Assembly: GCF_020740795.1 (NCBI RefSeq)
Contig: NC_067290.1
Location: 13,250,001 to 13,314,000, forward strand
Length of the DNA: 64,000 bases
Direction: 5' to 3'
Origin: Apus apus
Lineage: Eukaryota; Chordata; Aves; Apodiformes; Apodidae
Part shown: one piece after another, positions 1 through 12,188 of the stretch
Layout: every line of letters starts with the position of its first letter
Position numbering within the stretch: the first letter of the stretch is position 1
The notes under the pieces: model-generated
Database searches by the model: none
Told to the model about the DNA's origin: nothing
What the model saw: the letters and a program-made list of their open reading frames with translations, nothing else
Program-made: the position numbers and the translations under genes

Positions 1-398
1 GTGTCCAATAGCACCTTTAACTGCCAGGACTCAACACATTTGCTAATAGAGGTTATTGTACCAGGGACTGGCTGGACTTTTTCACTATTCAGTGATGATT
101 TTGTGGAAAATGCACTGTGCTGAAGATGCTTTTCCATTTGGGTTGACATAGGAATGTTCTCCAACAATGTGCACAGTGTTTTTTACTTAAAATGGCTGCT
201 TAAAATGCAAGGAAAAGTGTGGCTAATTAAGCCTGTGATCAGAGAACACAGCCCAATCCAATTAGAGCAGAGCACTTTGCTAAAGGCATGTGTATAAACA
301 GGGAGGAAAGGTCTAGAGACTTTTCAGCTCCTGTCTACAGAATGAGACTGTGCTCTTTTGTGGTAATTTTAAAATTCTTCCTCTGACTTTGATTTTAG

Positions 399-501
399 TG
401 GAGAACTCCAGCAATACTTCTTCAAGAAGTGCATTATCACAGAACGTGCCTTTATCTTCTGTGGCCCTCCCTTGGTCCTTGTTCCTGAGCCTGTAACAGA
501 G
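399..501 (+). other. Exon-like segment (weak candidate)
   Basis: The segment is preceded by a T-rich tract ending in TTTTAG and followed by CAGAG then GTGAGT, which is a near-ideal donor. It is 103 nt long. Read with one leading base, it stays open for 34 codons up to the donor; the other frame I read through contains a stop near the end. The predicted peptide matches nothing I recognise, and there is no ATG. It could be an internal coding exon of a gene extending to the left, an exon of a non-coding RNA, or chance. No compatible neighbouring exon was found. Confidence 0.15.
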
Positions 502-3500
502 GTGAGTGTTTTGTTTTAGCATTTTCCTTTTGATAATGCTGCTGATAAACAGACATTGGTAAAGGAATAGATCTGCACTGGAAACATGATGCAGCTCTGA
601 GACCTGGAGGGAATTCATTTAAAAGTCAATGCTTGGCAAAGGTTGGACTCATCCAGAAGTGACATTTATTTGCATGGTTCCCAACCAACTGGCATAACAT
701 TGTCTGGGAGACAGGCCATCCCTAGCTTCACTGTGGCCTTTGTGGACTCAGCATATTTTTTTTAAATCCCAAGACCTGAAAACTGACTTTGAGTAGAGGA
801 TAATGATGATTCAACTTGGCTGCTGGCCAGGTCAGTGAGTGGCCCTGCAGAACACCCTGTATGACTTAAGGAAAACATCTTACCCAGCTTATATCACCTA
901 GAAATTAGAGGCATGGGTTTCCTGAGTGCTCATCTGAAGAGAGGAGTGTCAGAGAGAGTTTCCATCCCACTCTGTTAGTGTGGGGAGCTGAGGGAGAGCA
1001 CTCTCCGAGCCAAGATATTACCCCTGGTAATGCAAGCTGTATTACTCACTAAAATTGATCTAAGCTTTAAAATGTTGCAAAGGGCTAAAAATGTGTAGAG
1101 AGAGATGGTTACTGCAGCTCAGCCATGTCCCTCTGACAATGGTCTGTAGAAGAAGCTGCACAACCTGTTCCAGCTGCCAGAGGGATACTCTTATCTCAAA
1201 GGGCTGATCCATAAAGGACTGATGGTCCAAACCCTGCTCTCAGCCAGGTCATTTTCACTGCAAGATGTGAATGTGTTACCAACATCACAACATCCTAAAG
1301 ACTTACTGAGTGTATAAGAAGCCCTAGGTTATCAGCCCAAGCCTCTCACATCTAAAAAAAAAAAGTGCAAAAGGAGTTGTCTTAGTGTCACAGGCTGGAC
1401 TCCTGCATTAAAAAAGATTAAAAAAGGAAAATGTGATTTTAGAAAAAGTAGGTGTACAACTGAGAGCTTTAGGAGAGTAATCCAACCCCTTGCAGTCAGA
1501 GAAAGAGACTGTCATGACACTTAGCTCCTGTACTCTGGCTCAGACCCTAGGTAGCTGAAGCCAAATTATTAATAGAGAAGATGAGTGACAGGTTCCAGAT
1601 ACTCAAGTCAGGCTGTCCCTGACATTTTCTGTTGGTAAAAATAAGTAGTCTTTCTTTATATCTAACAAAAATCTCTTCCCTGGCTCTCCCTGATGGTTCC
1701 TTCTCCTGTCTCCACCTCCAGAGATGTCTGAACAGTATATTTTTTTTCTATTTTTAGCCATCTTTCATAACTGAACATATCTCTATGTCAAAGAGAAAAC
1801 GTTCCCATGAATTCCTCAACAGGCACTTAGTGAAAGCAATTGATGAAAATGAAATATTTAATGGGGTCTTATACCTGCAGACTTGCAACACTGGTGTGTC
1901 TCAAAAGCAAAATTCTAATGACATCAGGATGGGGCCATCGTCTCCCCTGCTTTGCTGGTGCTTCTCTTTTGGGGTCAGTATCAGATCCAGCTGGAGGGGT
2001 GACTGAGTCAGTGGCAGGTGAGCTTGGGGAAGCAGTGGCTGCTCCTGACCCCAAAGTTTCCTGCTCTTCCTGTGTTAAGACCAGGTACTGCTGCTTGTGG
2101 CAAAGCTGGTGTTTCTGACTTGTCAGTGGTACTTCACGTGGCTGCAGCACTCTCCAGAGATCCAGCCACATCCACAGTCAGCTAATCATCTCAGCTAAGG
2201 TAAGAAGCACTTGGGGTCAGATCCAGGATCCAGCTAGCCCTATTCCTTCTTGCAAAGTGGCCAGAACAGTTGCCTCTGAAAGAGCACAACACAAGAGCTC
2301 CTTTAGGTGGTCTCCTTCTGCATGTGTGCTGCCCACCTGCATGAGTTTGTACTTAGGATCTTCCTGACTCATCATTTTTGTCTTTGCATTTAATAGTCTT
2401 AGAAGGACTTTTCTTCCCTGGATTAGCTCACCTTTTTCCACACCAGTTCTGTGCTCCCATTCTGGTGCTCAGGGAGAGAGATATAGCTCCTGCTCATCCT
2501 CTGCAGCTCAGCTGGACTTTGCCTTGCCCTGAAGAGCTGCAGCAAGAGCATTTCAAAGAAAGCAGAGGAGCAGAAACAGCTCCTCAAAGCACACAGTGGG
2601 GCAGGAATTCATTCAGCCACTAAAACTGACCCCAAGGATCCAAGGTTCTAATTGTATCCACTTGCTAAATTAGTCTGTCTCTAATCAAGGTCTCTTGTTG
2701 TGACTCGCCCCTGGCCCAGGGCTCGCTGCCATGGAGGTAGAGAGGATGGACCTCAGTTCTGTTTTCCTGTTTCTCCCTCTCTCACCAGCTAATAACATCT
2801 CCTCTTGATGTGCCCTATGCTGGGCTGCCTCCACTCACTCTCCAAGTGTCACTGCTCTGTCCCCAGCAACTTCCTAGCACAAATGGCTCATTCATCTCAC
2901 AGAGGCTTGGTGGAGAAGGGTGCAGAGAACCCTGTTGTGTCTTCAGAGGACCCCACCTTCTCACTGCTGCCCCCAGACATGGGTATCAGCCTAAGTAGGG
3001 TCTCACTTGCTGCCTGTGTTGGTCCTTCATGGTTTTCTGTTCCAAAAGCTGTGGAAGAGAGTTTCTGGCATACCACATGCATTTGGGAATCATCACATGG
3101 CTGGAATTTATGAATCATAACTAATTGTGTTTCCAGGTACAAGGAGGATTATACGATGTGTGATCTAATAACTCTCAACATTTTAATCACCTGTGGTAGG
3201 TTCTGAGCACATTGCACAACAGGTAACATGCTTCTTAAAGTGAAACCACACAAGGTGTTTTTTTCATAGGTGGTTCCTCACTCTGCTTGGCTCCAGCCTC
3301 CTTGTGAGTAGCAGGACCTCCTGACCTGGTCAAAGTAGGTGGGAGTGTTGTGCCACAAGTGTTGTCACATCTCAGATGAGTTTCCCATTGGGATTTCTGC
3401 AGTGATTTCAACACGAAGGGAAGGAACTGCCTCTGAATTTTGCATGAGGCTGTTGTTGCACAGGTATCTGTAGGTGCCCAGAAGCTCACATGGTCTCCAA

Positions 3501-4631
3501 AGGAGGCTGGAAAGGTTCCGCCATCCCAGAGAATACATGGCTGGGGCAGACATGTGACTCTAATCTAGCCCTACAGTGTGACCCACACGGGAGTTGCGTA
3601 GGGTCAGAGCTACCAAACTCAAGCAATTTGTTTATTGTTCATTCACTCCTGTCCACCAACCCCAAATAAACATTTTTCCCCTATGAATAATGAAGATGTC
3701 CCTTGCCTGGCAGTGACTGTCCCTTCCTGCTGCTGCCCCAGCACTGCAGGCAGCTGAAGTGTGTGCCACCAGCACCACGTCCTCAACAACCTCTTGGGCT
3801 AAGCTGAGCTTAACCAGTACAAATACATCTGCTCTGTGAAGATAATTGCATTTAATTACTGAGATAAATTTAAAATAATTGCCTGGGTGACGTTCACCCT
3901 TCCAGGGGCATTTGTGAGCAAGCAGGGCTTTGCTGGGTAACCCCACACCCTGCCCAGGCACTGACGGCGACTTTCCCAGCCGCCCAAAGCACAATTCTTG
4001 CTCTTGAACATCTTCCCTGAGGCCCTTGGAGTAATTTCAAATGAAAAACAAAATGGCAACGTTTTAAACGTTGCCTGCCACACAGCATCTCTCTTCAGCC
4101 TCCACTGCCACTTGCTGAGGCTTCAAAAGTCTCTGGTGGATCAATCTGCCCCCCTGAAAAAATGTGGGTTTGCCAAAATAGAAGCATTTTTGCAGAAGGC
4201 AGTGGATTTGGCTGAATGTTTTGCCAGCGTGTGACTCTGGGGTTTGTTTCAGCATTTTGTGGTTTTGTTTAATTTTGTATTTTGTTTCCTTGCATGAGAT
4301 ATTACCAAAACAAAGTATTTTTATGTTTGCAAATATTTTTTTTGTGGAGGGTTGGCGGGGGGGAAACATTTATTTTCAAATACATTTTGAAATGCCAGGA
4401 TTCCCTGCCGAGCAGTAGTCCCATTTTGCTGTCACTTGACAGCATCAGCTCTGGATACCTCCAAGTTACTGCTGCTGTGAAAGGGCCTGAACATCTTTCC
4501 CATTAATACTATGCTTTGCTTTCAGGATGGTGAATTATTTAAGATGCTTTCTATGGCTTCAGTTTGTCACAAGTCACAATCTCCTATTTTGTTAATGTCA
4601 GTCTCATAATCAATTCTTTCTTTTCTGGTAG

Positions 4632-4851
4632 CAGTTGGGATCTCTTCACAAGGACCAAAGTGCAGTTGGTACCTTCCTGGGTGGTCACAGAGAGCAGGAC
4701 AGATGGAGTCTGGCGTGATGCAACCAGAGCTGATGGCCATGACCTGCACAACCTAGGGCAGAGAAATTACATGAGCAAGGTGAAGCAGACACTTGGGTTG
4801 GTGGACCGTAGGAGAGAGAGCATGAGACAAAAGAAGAAAAGGTCCTTCATG
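4632..4851 (+). other. Exon-like segment (weak candidate)
   Basis: A pyrimidine-rich tract ending in CTGGTAG precedes this segment, and ATG followed by GTAAGG ends it. With one leading base the 220 nt read as 73 open codons, the last part basic (many Arg and Lys, including a KKKR run). No family is recognised. Its starting phase does not join directly to the end phase of the candidate exon at 399-501, so at least one further exon would be needed if they were one gene. Chance or a non-coding RNA exon is just as possible. Confidence 0.15.
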
Positions 4852-7800
4852 GTAAGGGAACACATTTGTGTTTGATATACCTCTGTAAACACCATTTTCT
4901 GGCACCTGGGAAAACTGCTCAGTAGTCATAGTGGGAAAACTGAGTGAAGAATGATGCGTCCAGTAGAAATTCCTCTAGCTCTTGGCTCAGCAGAGCATAA
5001 ATTACTGAAGACTGAAGCTAACACCACTGGGATCTTGGGTGACCACAAGCAGTAAGCTCAGGATGGCATGAAAACAGCAACACCCACCGCGTTGCAGAGC
5101 CCCAGCTCCCTGCCGAGGAGTTTCACTGTGCTGCTAACTCAGAGGGAAGATGTCACCTACTAAATCACCTGAACAACTTCCTGCAGCACCTGTTTTTCCC
5201 TCACATTTCCTATCCAAATATTGGCTAAACCCATATGAAAAACACTGTCTGTGCTGAAGTAGCTGGACTGGGCATTGCAGCTTTTCCTGGACGAGTGTGG
5301 GTTTGGTCAGAACCTTCTCTCCTGAGCTGGTGCCCAGCCCAGTACATTGGTTGTCCCACAATTGCCAAAGACAAAAGCCTCACAGTGGTTCCCTCTGGTC
5401 ATTGTTTTCTCAGTGTGTTGACTCTACCAGGCAGTTTGTCAGCAGCAGCGGGAACTGTTGGTGGAGCCAGGAACTCCCTGCAATGGAGGTTCTCCCTTGT
5501 TTCCTTCTTGATGAAGGAATCTGAGTGTCCCACCTGCTCCCTGGCCTGGAGAAGACCTCTCAGAGCACATCTGCAAGCTGAGGGCATTTTGCACTTTGCT
5601 AGCACCTGGTCAAGCCACTTCAATGATGGTTGTTCCTGGATGTGGACTGGAAGGCAGGTAGAGATATCTCTTGAACTGGCTGAAACCTTTTGCAGGGAGG
5701 AGGCTGTGGCCCTCCCAGCTGCCTGCTTTCTCTTCAGCTTTCTCAAAGGCTTCAGGAAGCTGCAAAGATACAGAGAAATTTTTTTTGCCCTTTCTTGAAA
5801 GTGTGGTTAAAAATAGAGTTTGAAACCAAGCCCAGCCCATGAAGCAGAGTGTGTAGGTGTGATGGTAACCAACACCTGGAGCTGTGAAGCTTCCTGGGGG
5901 AACTGGCTCCCATCTGGCAGACATGTTCTCTCTTTCTCCTCATTCTTTCTTTGGCACCTTATCAAAGAGCACATGAGATGACAAATCTAAAGTCCTTTTG
6001 TTGAAATTGACTTAGGCATTTTGTTCTGGTTGTAAGGAGAGAAGGACAAGGAGAGGACAACGCTTTGCAAAACCAGCTGGGATCCCGGATGATTGCTGCT
6101 GTGTTCTCTGCTTTTATTCCTGGCTGAAGGTTTCTAGAGGTGGCTGGTAGAACACCAAGATGGCAGATAGTGCTTCTTGGCAGCAGACCAGTATGTTTCT
6201 GAGGTTTTGCCCTTTGCAGGTATAAATCGACCAGAAGACAATGTGTGGTGCACAGAGATGAGTTCTTGGACAGTCCTATGTCTCCTTGGTCTTCCTTGAA
6301 AATGGGAGATTTGTAGAGCCTTTGCATAGTGAGAAAAGTCATAAAACATGTGTGACACTGCCATAGACCCCCAGAAGACCTGTGCCTCTGCCTTGCCATA
6401 GCAAAGGGGATTGGGGCAGGGTAGGTATTAATATGTTAATCCTTACACAGTCGAAAGGCAGCAGCTACTATGGGTGAAGGGCTGAGTTAGGCAAACATGG
6501 ACTTAATGTCATCTGTAATGCAATGGAGATTGACATTTGGTACAAAGAGAGTTTGCCACTGTTGGGCTTGGTAAATTGCTTGATGATGCCATGACCTTGT
6601 AGCAGCTCATATCTTCCCTTGCATGGCCAGGAGGGGCTGTATGCAGCCCTAGGGATGGGAGAGTTCCCCTGTGATGTGAAAAAGCCTGGAATTTGATGGA
6701 TTAAGGTAGCACAAGTGGGACAGTGTATGTGCAAGATGAGCTTTATGAGCTGCATTGATCTGCAATAGCCTACACAGGGGCACCTCCTGGCCCAGTGTGC
6801 CAGCTACTGCAGCAACCCCAGAAGCAGTAATTCCTGTTTACTCTCTGTCTTCTCCATCCCCAGTGCCTTTAGTAGGGCTGGGAAATGGTGGGAAAGAAGG
6901 CTTCCTCAGAGCAAACTGAGTTGGAGCAAAGCTTGAAGGAGGGCTGTGAAAATCCAGGTGGGGACCAAACAAGCTGTCCTTCCAGTGATAGCTTCTCAGA
7001 GATGGACTTTCAGGGACAGGCTGGCTGGTGCTGCCTGTGGACACCAGCGAAAAAGCCAGGAACTTTGCCCAGATCTCTCCTCCCACCATCCACCACCCCT
7101 GCTGACATAAACACGTGGCTGGAAGCAGTTTATTCCCTGTCAGCTTTCCTATTCCCTTTCCTGCTTCTCTAGAGCCAGTGGTGAGAGCAGGAGCTGTTCT
7201 TGCAGAGGGACCCTGCAAATCCTCGGATGAGCGCCCAGACTGAGGGCTGTTTCCCAGGGGGATCGGGGTGGATTGGTTAATTAATCACAGCTTGTCTGAA
7301 GAGGATGAGGAAGTCTGAATAAAGGTGTTAACGGCTCTTAAAGGCTTTCCTGGTTAGCAGAGGGTGCTGCCTTAAACAGATTATCTAGAAATATTATTAG
7401 CCAGAGTGGGAAAGGGTTTTTTTCCTGCTTTAGGCTCTTTGCAGCCACTCCAAATCTGCTCGAGCCATGGAGACAGGTTTTATTGTGTGGGGAGAGGTGT
7501 TGGCTGTCAGTGGGTCAGCAATTAATTGGTTTATTCCTTTCTCATGGTTTTTTTCTAACAAACATCTGCTAAAACCTTAGTGCCCACTTTGTCCCAGCTC
7601 AGCAAACAAGAACCCCAGGGATTTACATTGTGGGGGGCACCCTGGGCCACAAGGTTGGCTTTGCAGGGGCTGCCAGGAGGCCCCTTTTCCACTGCCAAGC
7701 CTCTTTCATTGTTGTCTCATCTTAGGAGGAGGATGTGATTAGCCTTTTCTGCCGTGGGATGTCAGCTGAGGGATAAGAACCATGTGCCAAGAGGAGGAAA

Positions 7801-10800
7801 GAGCTGCCACGGATGGATGGTAAGTGAAAGTAGAAGTGTGTCCCCTTTGCTATAAAGGAAACTTCCCTTCCAGTATCTTCAGACAAATACTATTGTTCAG
7901 CCCCGTGCTGCCTTCTCTCCTGGCACAAGTGGCCCTCAGCCTCGTGTTTCTGGGTGAGGGTGGGCTCACCTCCATCTGCTGCCATCTGGAAAACCATTTC
8001 TCATGGAACCAGCTATATTGGAGCAACGTTCCCATTTCTTCATGGCTTTGTCACAACTCTAGTGCCTTTGCAAGACAGAAACAGGGGGTGCCATCAAAGC
8101 AGAAACCTTGTGCCCTGCTAGGTGCAGCTCAGCCCAGTTTCTGCCCACCAGCTCCAGTACTACAAAAGAGCCACAGTCAGTGGTGGGGCTGTGCTGGCAC
8201 AGCTGTGCCTGGCAGCAGGGGCTTGCTGGGAGCATCGCAGATGGCTCTCACATGGTAATTGCTCTGATTGCATCTCGAGCTAGGAAATTAGGAAATTGCC
8301 TTTCAGATAAGAGCAGGAATAGAGAAAGAATATGGCTTTGGCCTGAAGGATTTTGATATTTGTAGCTTGGCATCATTTTGGCTTGGAGTGAAAAGCAAAC
8401 ACTGTGAGTCCCAGCAAGGTGGTGGAGCATGGACTATGGAACTGCTGGTGCAGGGTAGTCCCTGCTCTGCTACAGTGGCCTGGCCTCCCCAGAACCTGCT
8501 GGGCAAGCAGGAAACATCCTCCTCAGATAAATTAGTTTAAAATCACATTGTCCACAGGGAACACTCCCTGCTGCCATGCTGTTACTTCTCTCCCAGCTCT
8601 TCCTAGATCTGTAATGGGAATCAGGCACTTGGAATAGAGTCCCACAGGCTGCTTTTTTCATGGTTGTGTTAATGTCTAACAACTAAGTGAACCCCAAAGA
8701 AAGTATAATGAAAGCAGCAGATTTCCAGGCTTCTCTTTTCATTTGCAGAAGGCTGTCCCTTTCAAACATGAAGCACAGCAAGGCCAAGCCGGATCCCTGT
8801 TCTCTTTGGGGATCAACCTGCAGAGATGATGAGAGAAACAGAGCAAGTCCTCAGCTCTCTCCAGAGCTAAACTGGAAAACCACAGGCTTCACCAAAGCCC
8901 TTTGAGCCAACACATCTCCCAGCAGAGTCTCTGTCACTTTCTCTCCACTCAATGCTGGAAATAATGACAGGTATGGAAAATCCATTACAAATAACGAAAT
9001 AACTCTCTGTGCAGGGCTGCCAGCTCTCAAAGTGCTTCTCCAGCTGCTGGGAGACCATGGGAGCACTCCCTGGAACAAGCAGACACAGGTGGTGCTGGCA
9101 TCCATCTGGAAACAGCTTGATGGGGGTGGGAGATTGGACTTTTCTGGTTGTCTGGACCCTTCCCTCTGTGTCAGGGTCTCTTGCCAAAGCCCTGCAACCT
9201 CTCTGAGGTTTCCAGACAGCCCAGTGTCCACAATGGGGGAGCCCTGCTGGAGGCCAGAGATGTGGGCTCAGCAGTGGGGGCAGAGTGGAAAGATACCTAG
9301 TTTCCTCAAGGTAGAGATGTAACTTTGCATCTAAATGGCTCTTTTCCTCCCTAAAGGTCTGTGAGTGTTCATTGAGAGGCAGGAGGGTCTGGCTGGCCCC
9401 CCTGCAAGGGAGTGGTGGGATAGAAGGGAAGGGACGAGGTGCTGTCTGGCTTGGCAATACCAACCAGTATGTTAACCATGGGAAGGGAGAGATGTTGGCC
9501 AAGGGTTCTAGCAAAACCCTGTTATCAGGTGCAACCCACCACAGGCTCTGCACTGTCTGCTGGCACTTGAAGCAGCATGTTGTTGAGTAGCTCTTGTGTG
9601 CTCATACTGAACCCCAAGGCTGTGTCCCCATCCAACACTCATTATTTTTCTCCCAGGAGGAAAATGGAGCTCCCTGGAGAGCATGGAGCAGGGACGGGCC
9701 GTTTTGGTGTTGGACTCTCATTACTGTGTTAAGTAAACCAGAAAGCAAAGGGTCAGTGTTTCTGGTATCCAGACAAGCTTTGAGCTAAGCCAAGCTGTAG
9801 CATGTTCCAGTGTCCCTTTCCATCTTGAAGGATGTTTCAGGTAACACATTTCCGGGGAAGGAAATCAGCAGTGTGTTCAGCAGCGTGGCATGAGGAGCTC
9901 TGATCTTGATAGGCTGGATAAAGGCAGGGAGATGCTCCAGGAGGAGCAACTGGACAAGAAGCTTGTCACAGACATCTCCTGTCTTACTCTTCCAGTACTC
10001 CCCGCCTCCCTGCAGACTTTAATTCTGCAAAGCAAGTTGGATTGTAGCCACCGAGGCTGAACAGATGCACCTGGTTAGTCTTGTGTGGCCCTTTACAGGT
10101 ATGGGTAGGCATAGTGTACATGATGGAGAAGAGGCCAACCACTTGTTCTTGTCTTGAACAACCTGCTCTTAGAAGTGAAGGACCAGGGTTCACACCACAG
10201 CTGATGTTTCACCACTAAGTTCGGCTGTTGAGATTGCATTGTCTCTCTTAATCATGTAAGGCTTATTTTCCCACACTGGAAAATTAATTCAGCCCTGTGG
10301 CAAAGCTGGGGGCTGGGAAGCTTTAATTACTGTTTGTACAGTGCTTTGGGGCTCTGGAGTGGATGGTGCTGGAGGGCTGGGGAGGGTTATATTATATATT
10401 GGCTGATACTTTTATTTTATTATATATGTGAGCTCCAGCTCCTTCCTGATGCCTGGATGCTGTGGGGCTTCCTAAAGCAAGTAGTGCAAATACCCCGTGC
10501 CTGTAGCCATTTCACTGCTGCTAAGCAGCCATGTGTAGTAAGAGGGGACTTACTAAAGTCTAGTGTCCCTCTCCAGCCAAAATAAACTCAGCCAGCATGT
10601 TCATGTAAATACCCACCTGCTATGTAGAAGAGAATAGCCATGAAGTTCTCCTCGCACCAGGCTCTTCCCATTAGAGCATCGCTTCCTTAGGCAGTGCAGC
10701 CACATCCTACATTAACCTTCCTGTCCCCCTTAACCCTGCTCAGAACAACACCTCTTTAATTGTAATCCATCAAATTCCTCTCTCCTCTACCTGGAAAGAA

Positions 10801-12158
10801 TGGGATTTGGGGACAAGGAACAAATGTGACGGCATAAGTCTCTTTTTATGGGAAAGGAAATCTATCCAGTACCCTGCTGGGAACCCTGCTTTGCCTAAAC
10901 CCCAGCATAATGCAGTAAGAAGTTAAGGCTCTTAGTGGGCAAGCAGTGCAGGAGCCCTGTTGAGCAGGTCTGGGGTCTTTGTGGTCAAGTGCTCTATGAT
11001 TCTATGTGTGTACAGCTGTGGGTCTGTGAAGCAAAATGGTATATAGGTTTATGTTACCATCTACATGAAAATCAGTGAGGGAATATGATAAATTCAGCCT
11101 AAAATATGGTTTATATTTTTTTAATCACATTTGTGTTTTGCTGGCACACTTAGTTTTCTGACAGATACTGCAGAAATATTCAGCTGACTACAGTAAGGGG
11201 CAAAACTGGAGTTATTTTAAACTTGCCAAAGCCTTTAAAATGCAAAAATCACCCCAAAAAGATGAGCTTTCCCTAGTAAGCCAGCCCTCCCACTGCTCGT
11301 CGCTACTGAATGGCTTCCTGGAGTGGTGGGCAGCCCGATCACAGGGTGAGGGGACAGTACTGCAGTCACCACCAGACAGGTGACGTTGGCAGTGCTGCTT
11401 CTGACGTGTCCCTTTCAGTCTGAGGTGGATAGAAGGTGAGAAGATAACTGAGCCTTTGATGCTGCTGCTCAAGAGGATTTCATTGACTGCCCTGTACATT
11501 AAGAGATTCTGCTAGAAGGCTGCTGGGTTAAGATTCATGATTTCACAGCATAATTGGTTCCAGGTCCTGTGGGTTACCATGGCCTTGCCAAAATCAGGGG
11601 AGCAATGTATCCACCAGCCTCTCAAGCAGCACCAGAGTGTGTCATGGAGTGATGGGACCAGCCCAGCCCCACACCAGAGAAGTGGGGAGAAGCCCAGGGA
11701 TGCTAACAGCCCCACTCACATCCCACTGGTGAGCAGATGGTGGAGGAACATGGTGTGCAATGGGTTTATTCAGTCTGGGGTGACTGCTCTCTCTTTCAGG
11801 ATATTCTTCTCCCAGCACACCTGACATCCAGCAGAGGAAAAGGAACAAATGTACAGATCCAGGTTGTGCCTGCTACTGGGCTTACACCACAAGCACTCAA
11901 GAGCAGTAAATAGAGTGCTGAGACAACAGATTTCACCTTTAATTTAAATCCCTCTTTTTAGGGATGAGGCCCTGTAAGGGGAGAATCCAGCTCCAAGCAC
12001 TCCAAAGAGGCAAACAGACCCTTTAAAGATGTTTAATGCTGAAGAAAGCAAGGAAAGATTCAGCATGAAGCCCCAAAAAACATTTTGAGGAAGAAATGCA
12101 GCTTGCCTTCTGTCCTCTATCCCAGTGTAACAAAAGGGAGAGGCAGTTCATCACTGCC

Positions 12159-12188
12159 AGTCCCTGGGAGCTCAGTCCCTGGGAGCTC
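12159..12188. repeat. 15-bp tandem duplication
   Basis: The unit AGTCCCTGGGAGCTC occurs twice head to tail. It is a small local duplication with no evident function. Confidence 0.9.

Larger units (their letters stand above)
1..9999. other. Gene-poor stretch, left end
   Basis: I see no protein-coding gene I can support here. The open frames are short, overlap each other on both strands and match no family I recognise. Two segments have good splice-site signals (399-501 and 4632-4851) and are listed separately. An A/T-rich block at about 3840-4400 is rich in TAATTA-like and TGTTTGC-like motifs and may be regulatory. A GGTTAATTAATCAC element near 7275 partly resembles an HNF1 site. No mobile element was recognised in this part. 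Confidence 0.6.

Noticed and set aside
5235-5798. 187-codon plus-strand open frame
   Set aside because: The antisense strand is open over the same interval, no domain is seen, and there is no supporting signal.
8867-9553. 228-codon minus-strand open frame
   Set aside because: It has no recognised domain, several overlapping frames lie on both strands, and no promoter or CpG island is near. The length is plausible by chance in a window of this size.
10986-11003. CR1-like terminal octamers
   Set aside because: Only CTATGATTCTATG is present. The preceding sequence does not match a CR1 3' end, so it cannot be called a CR1 copy.
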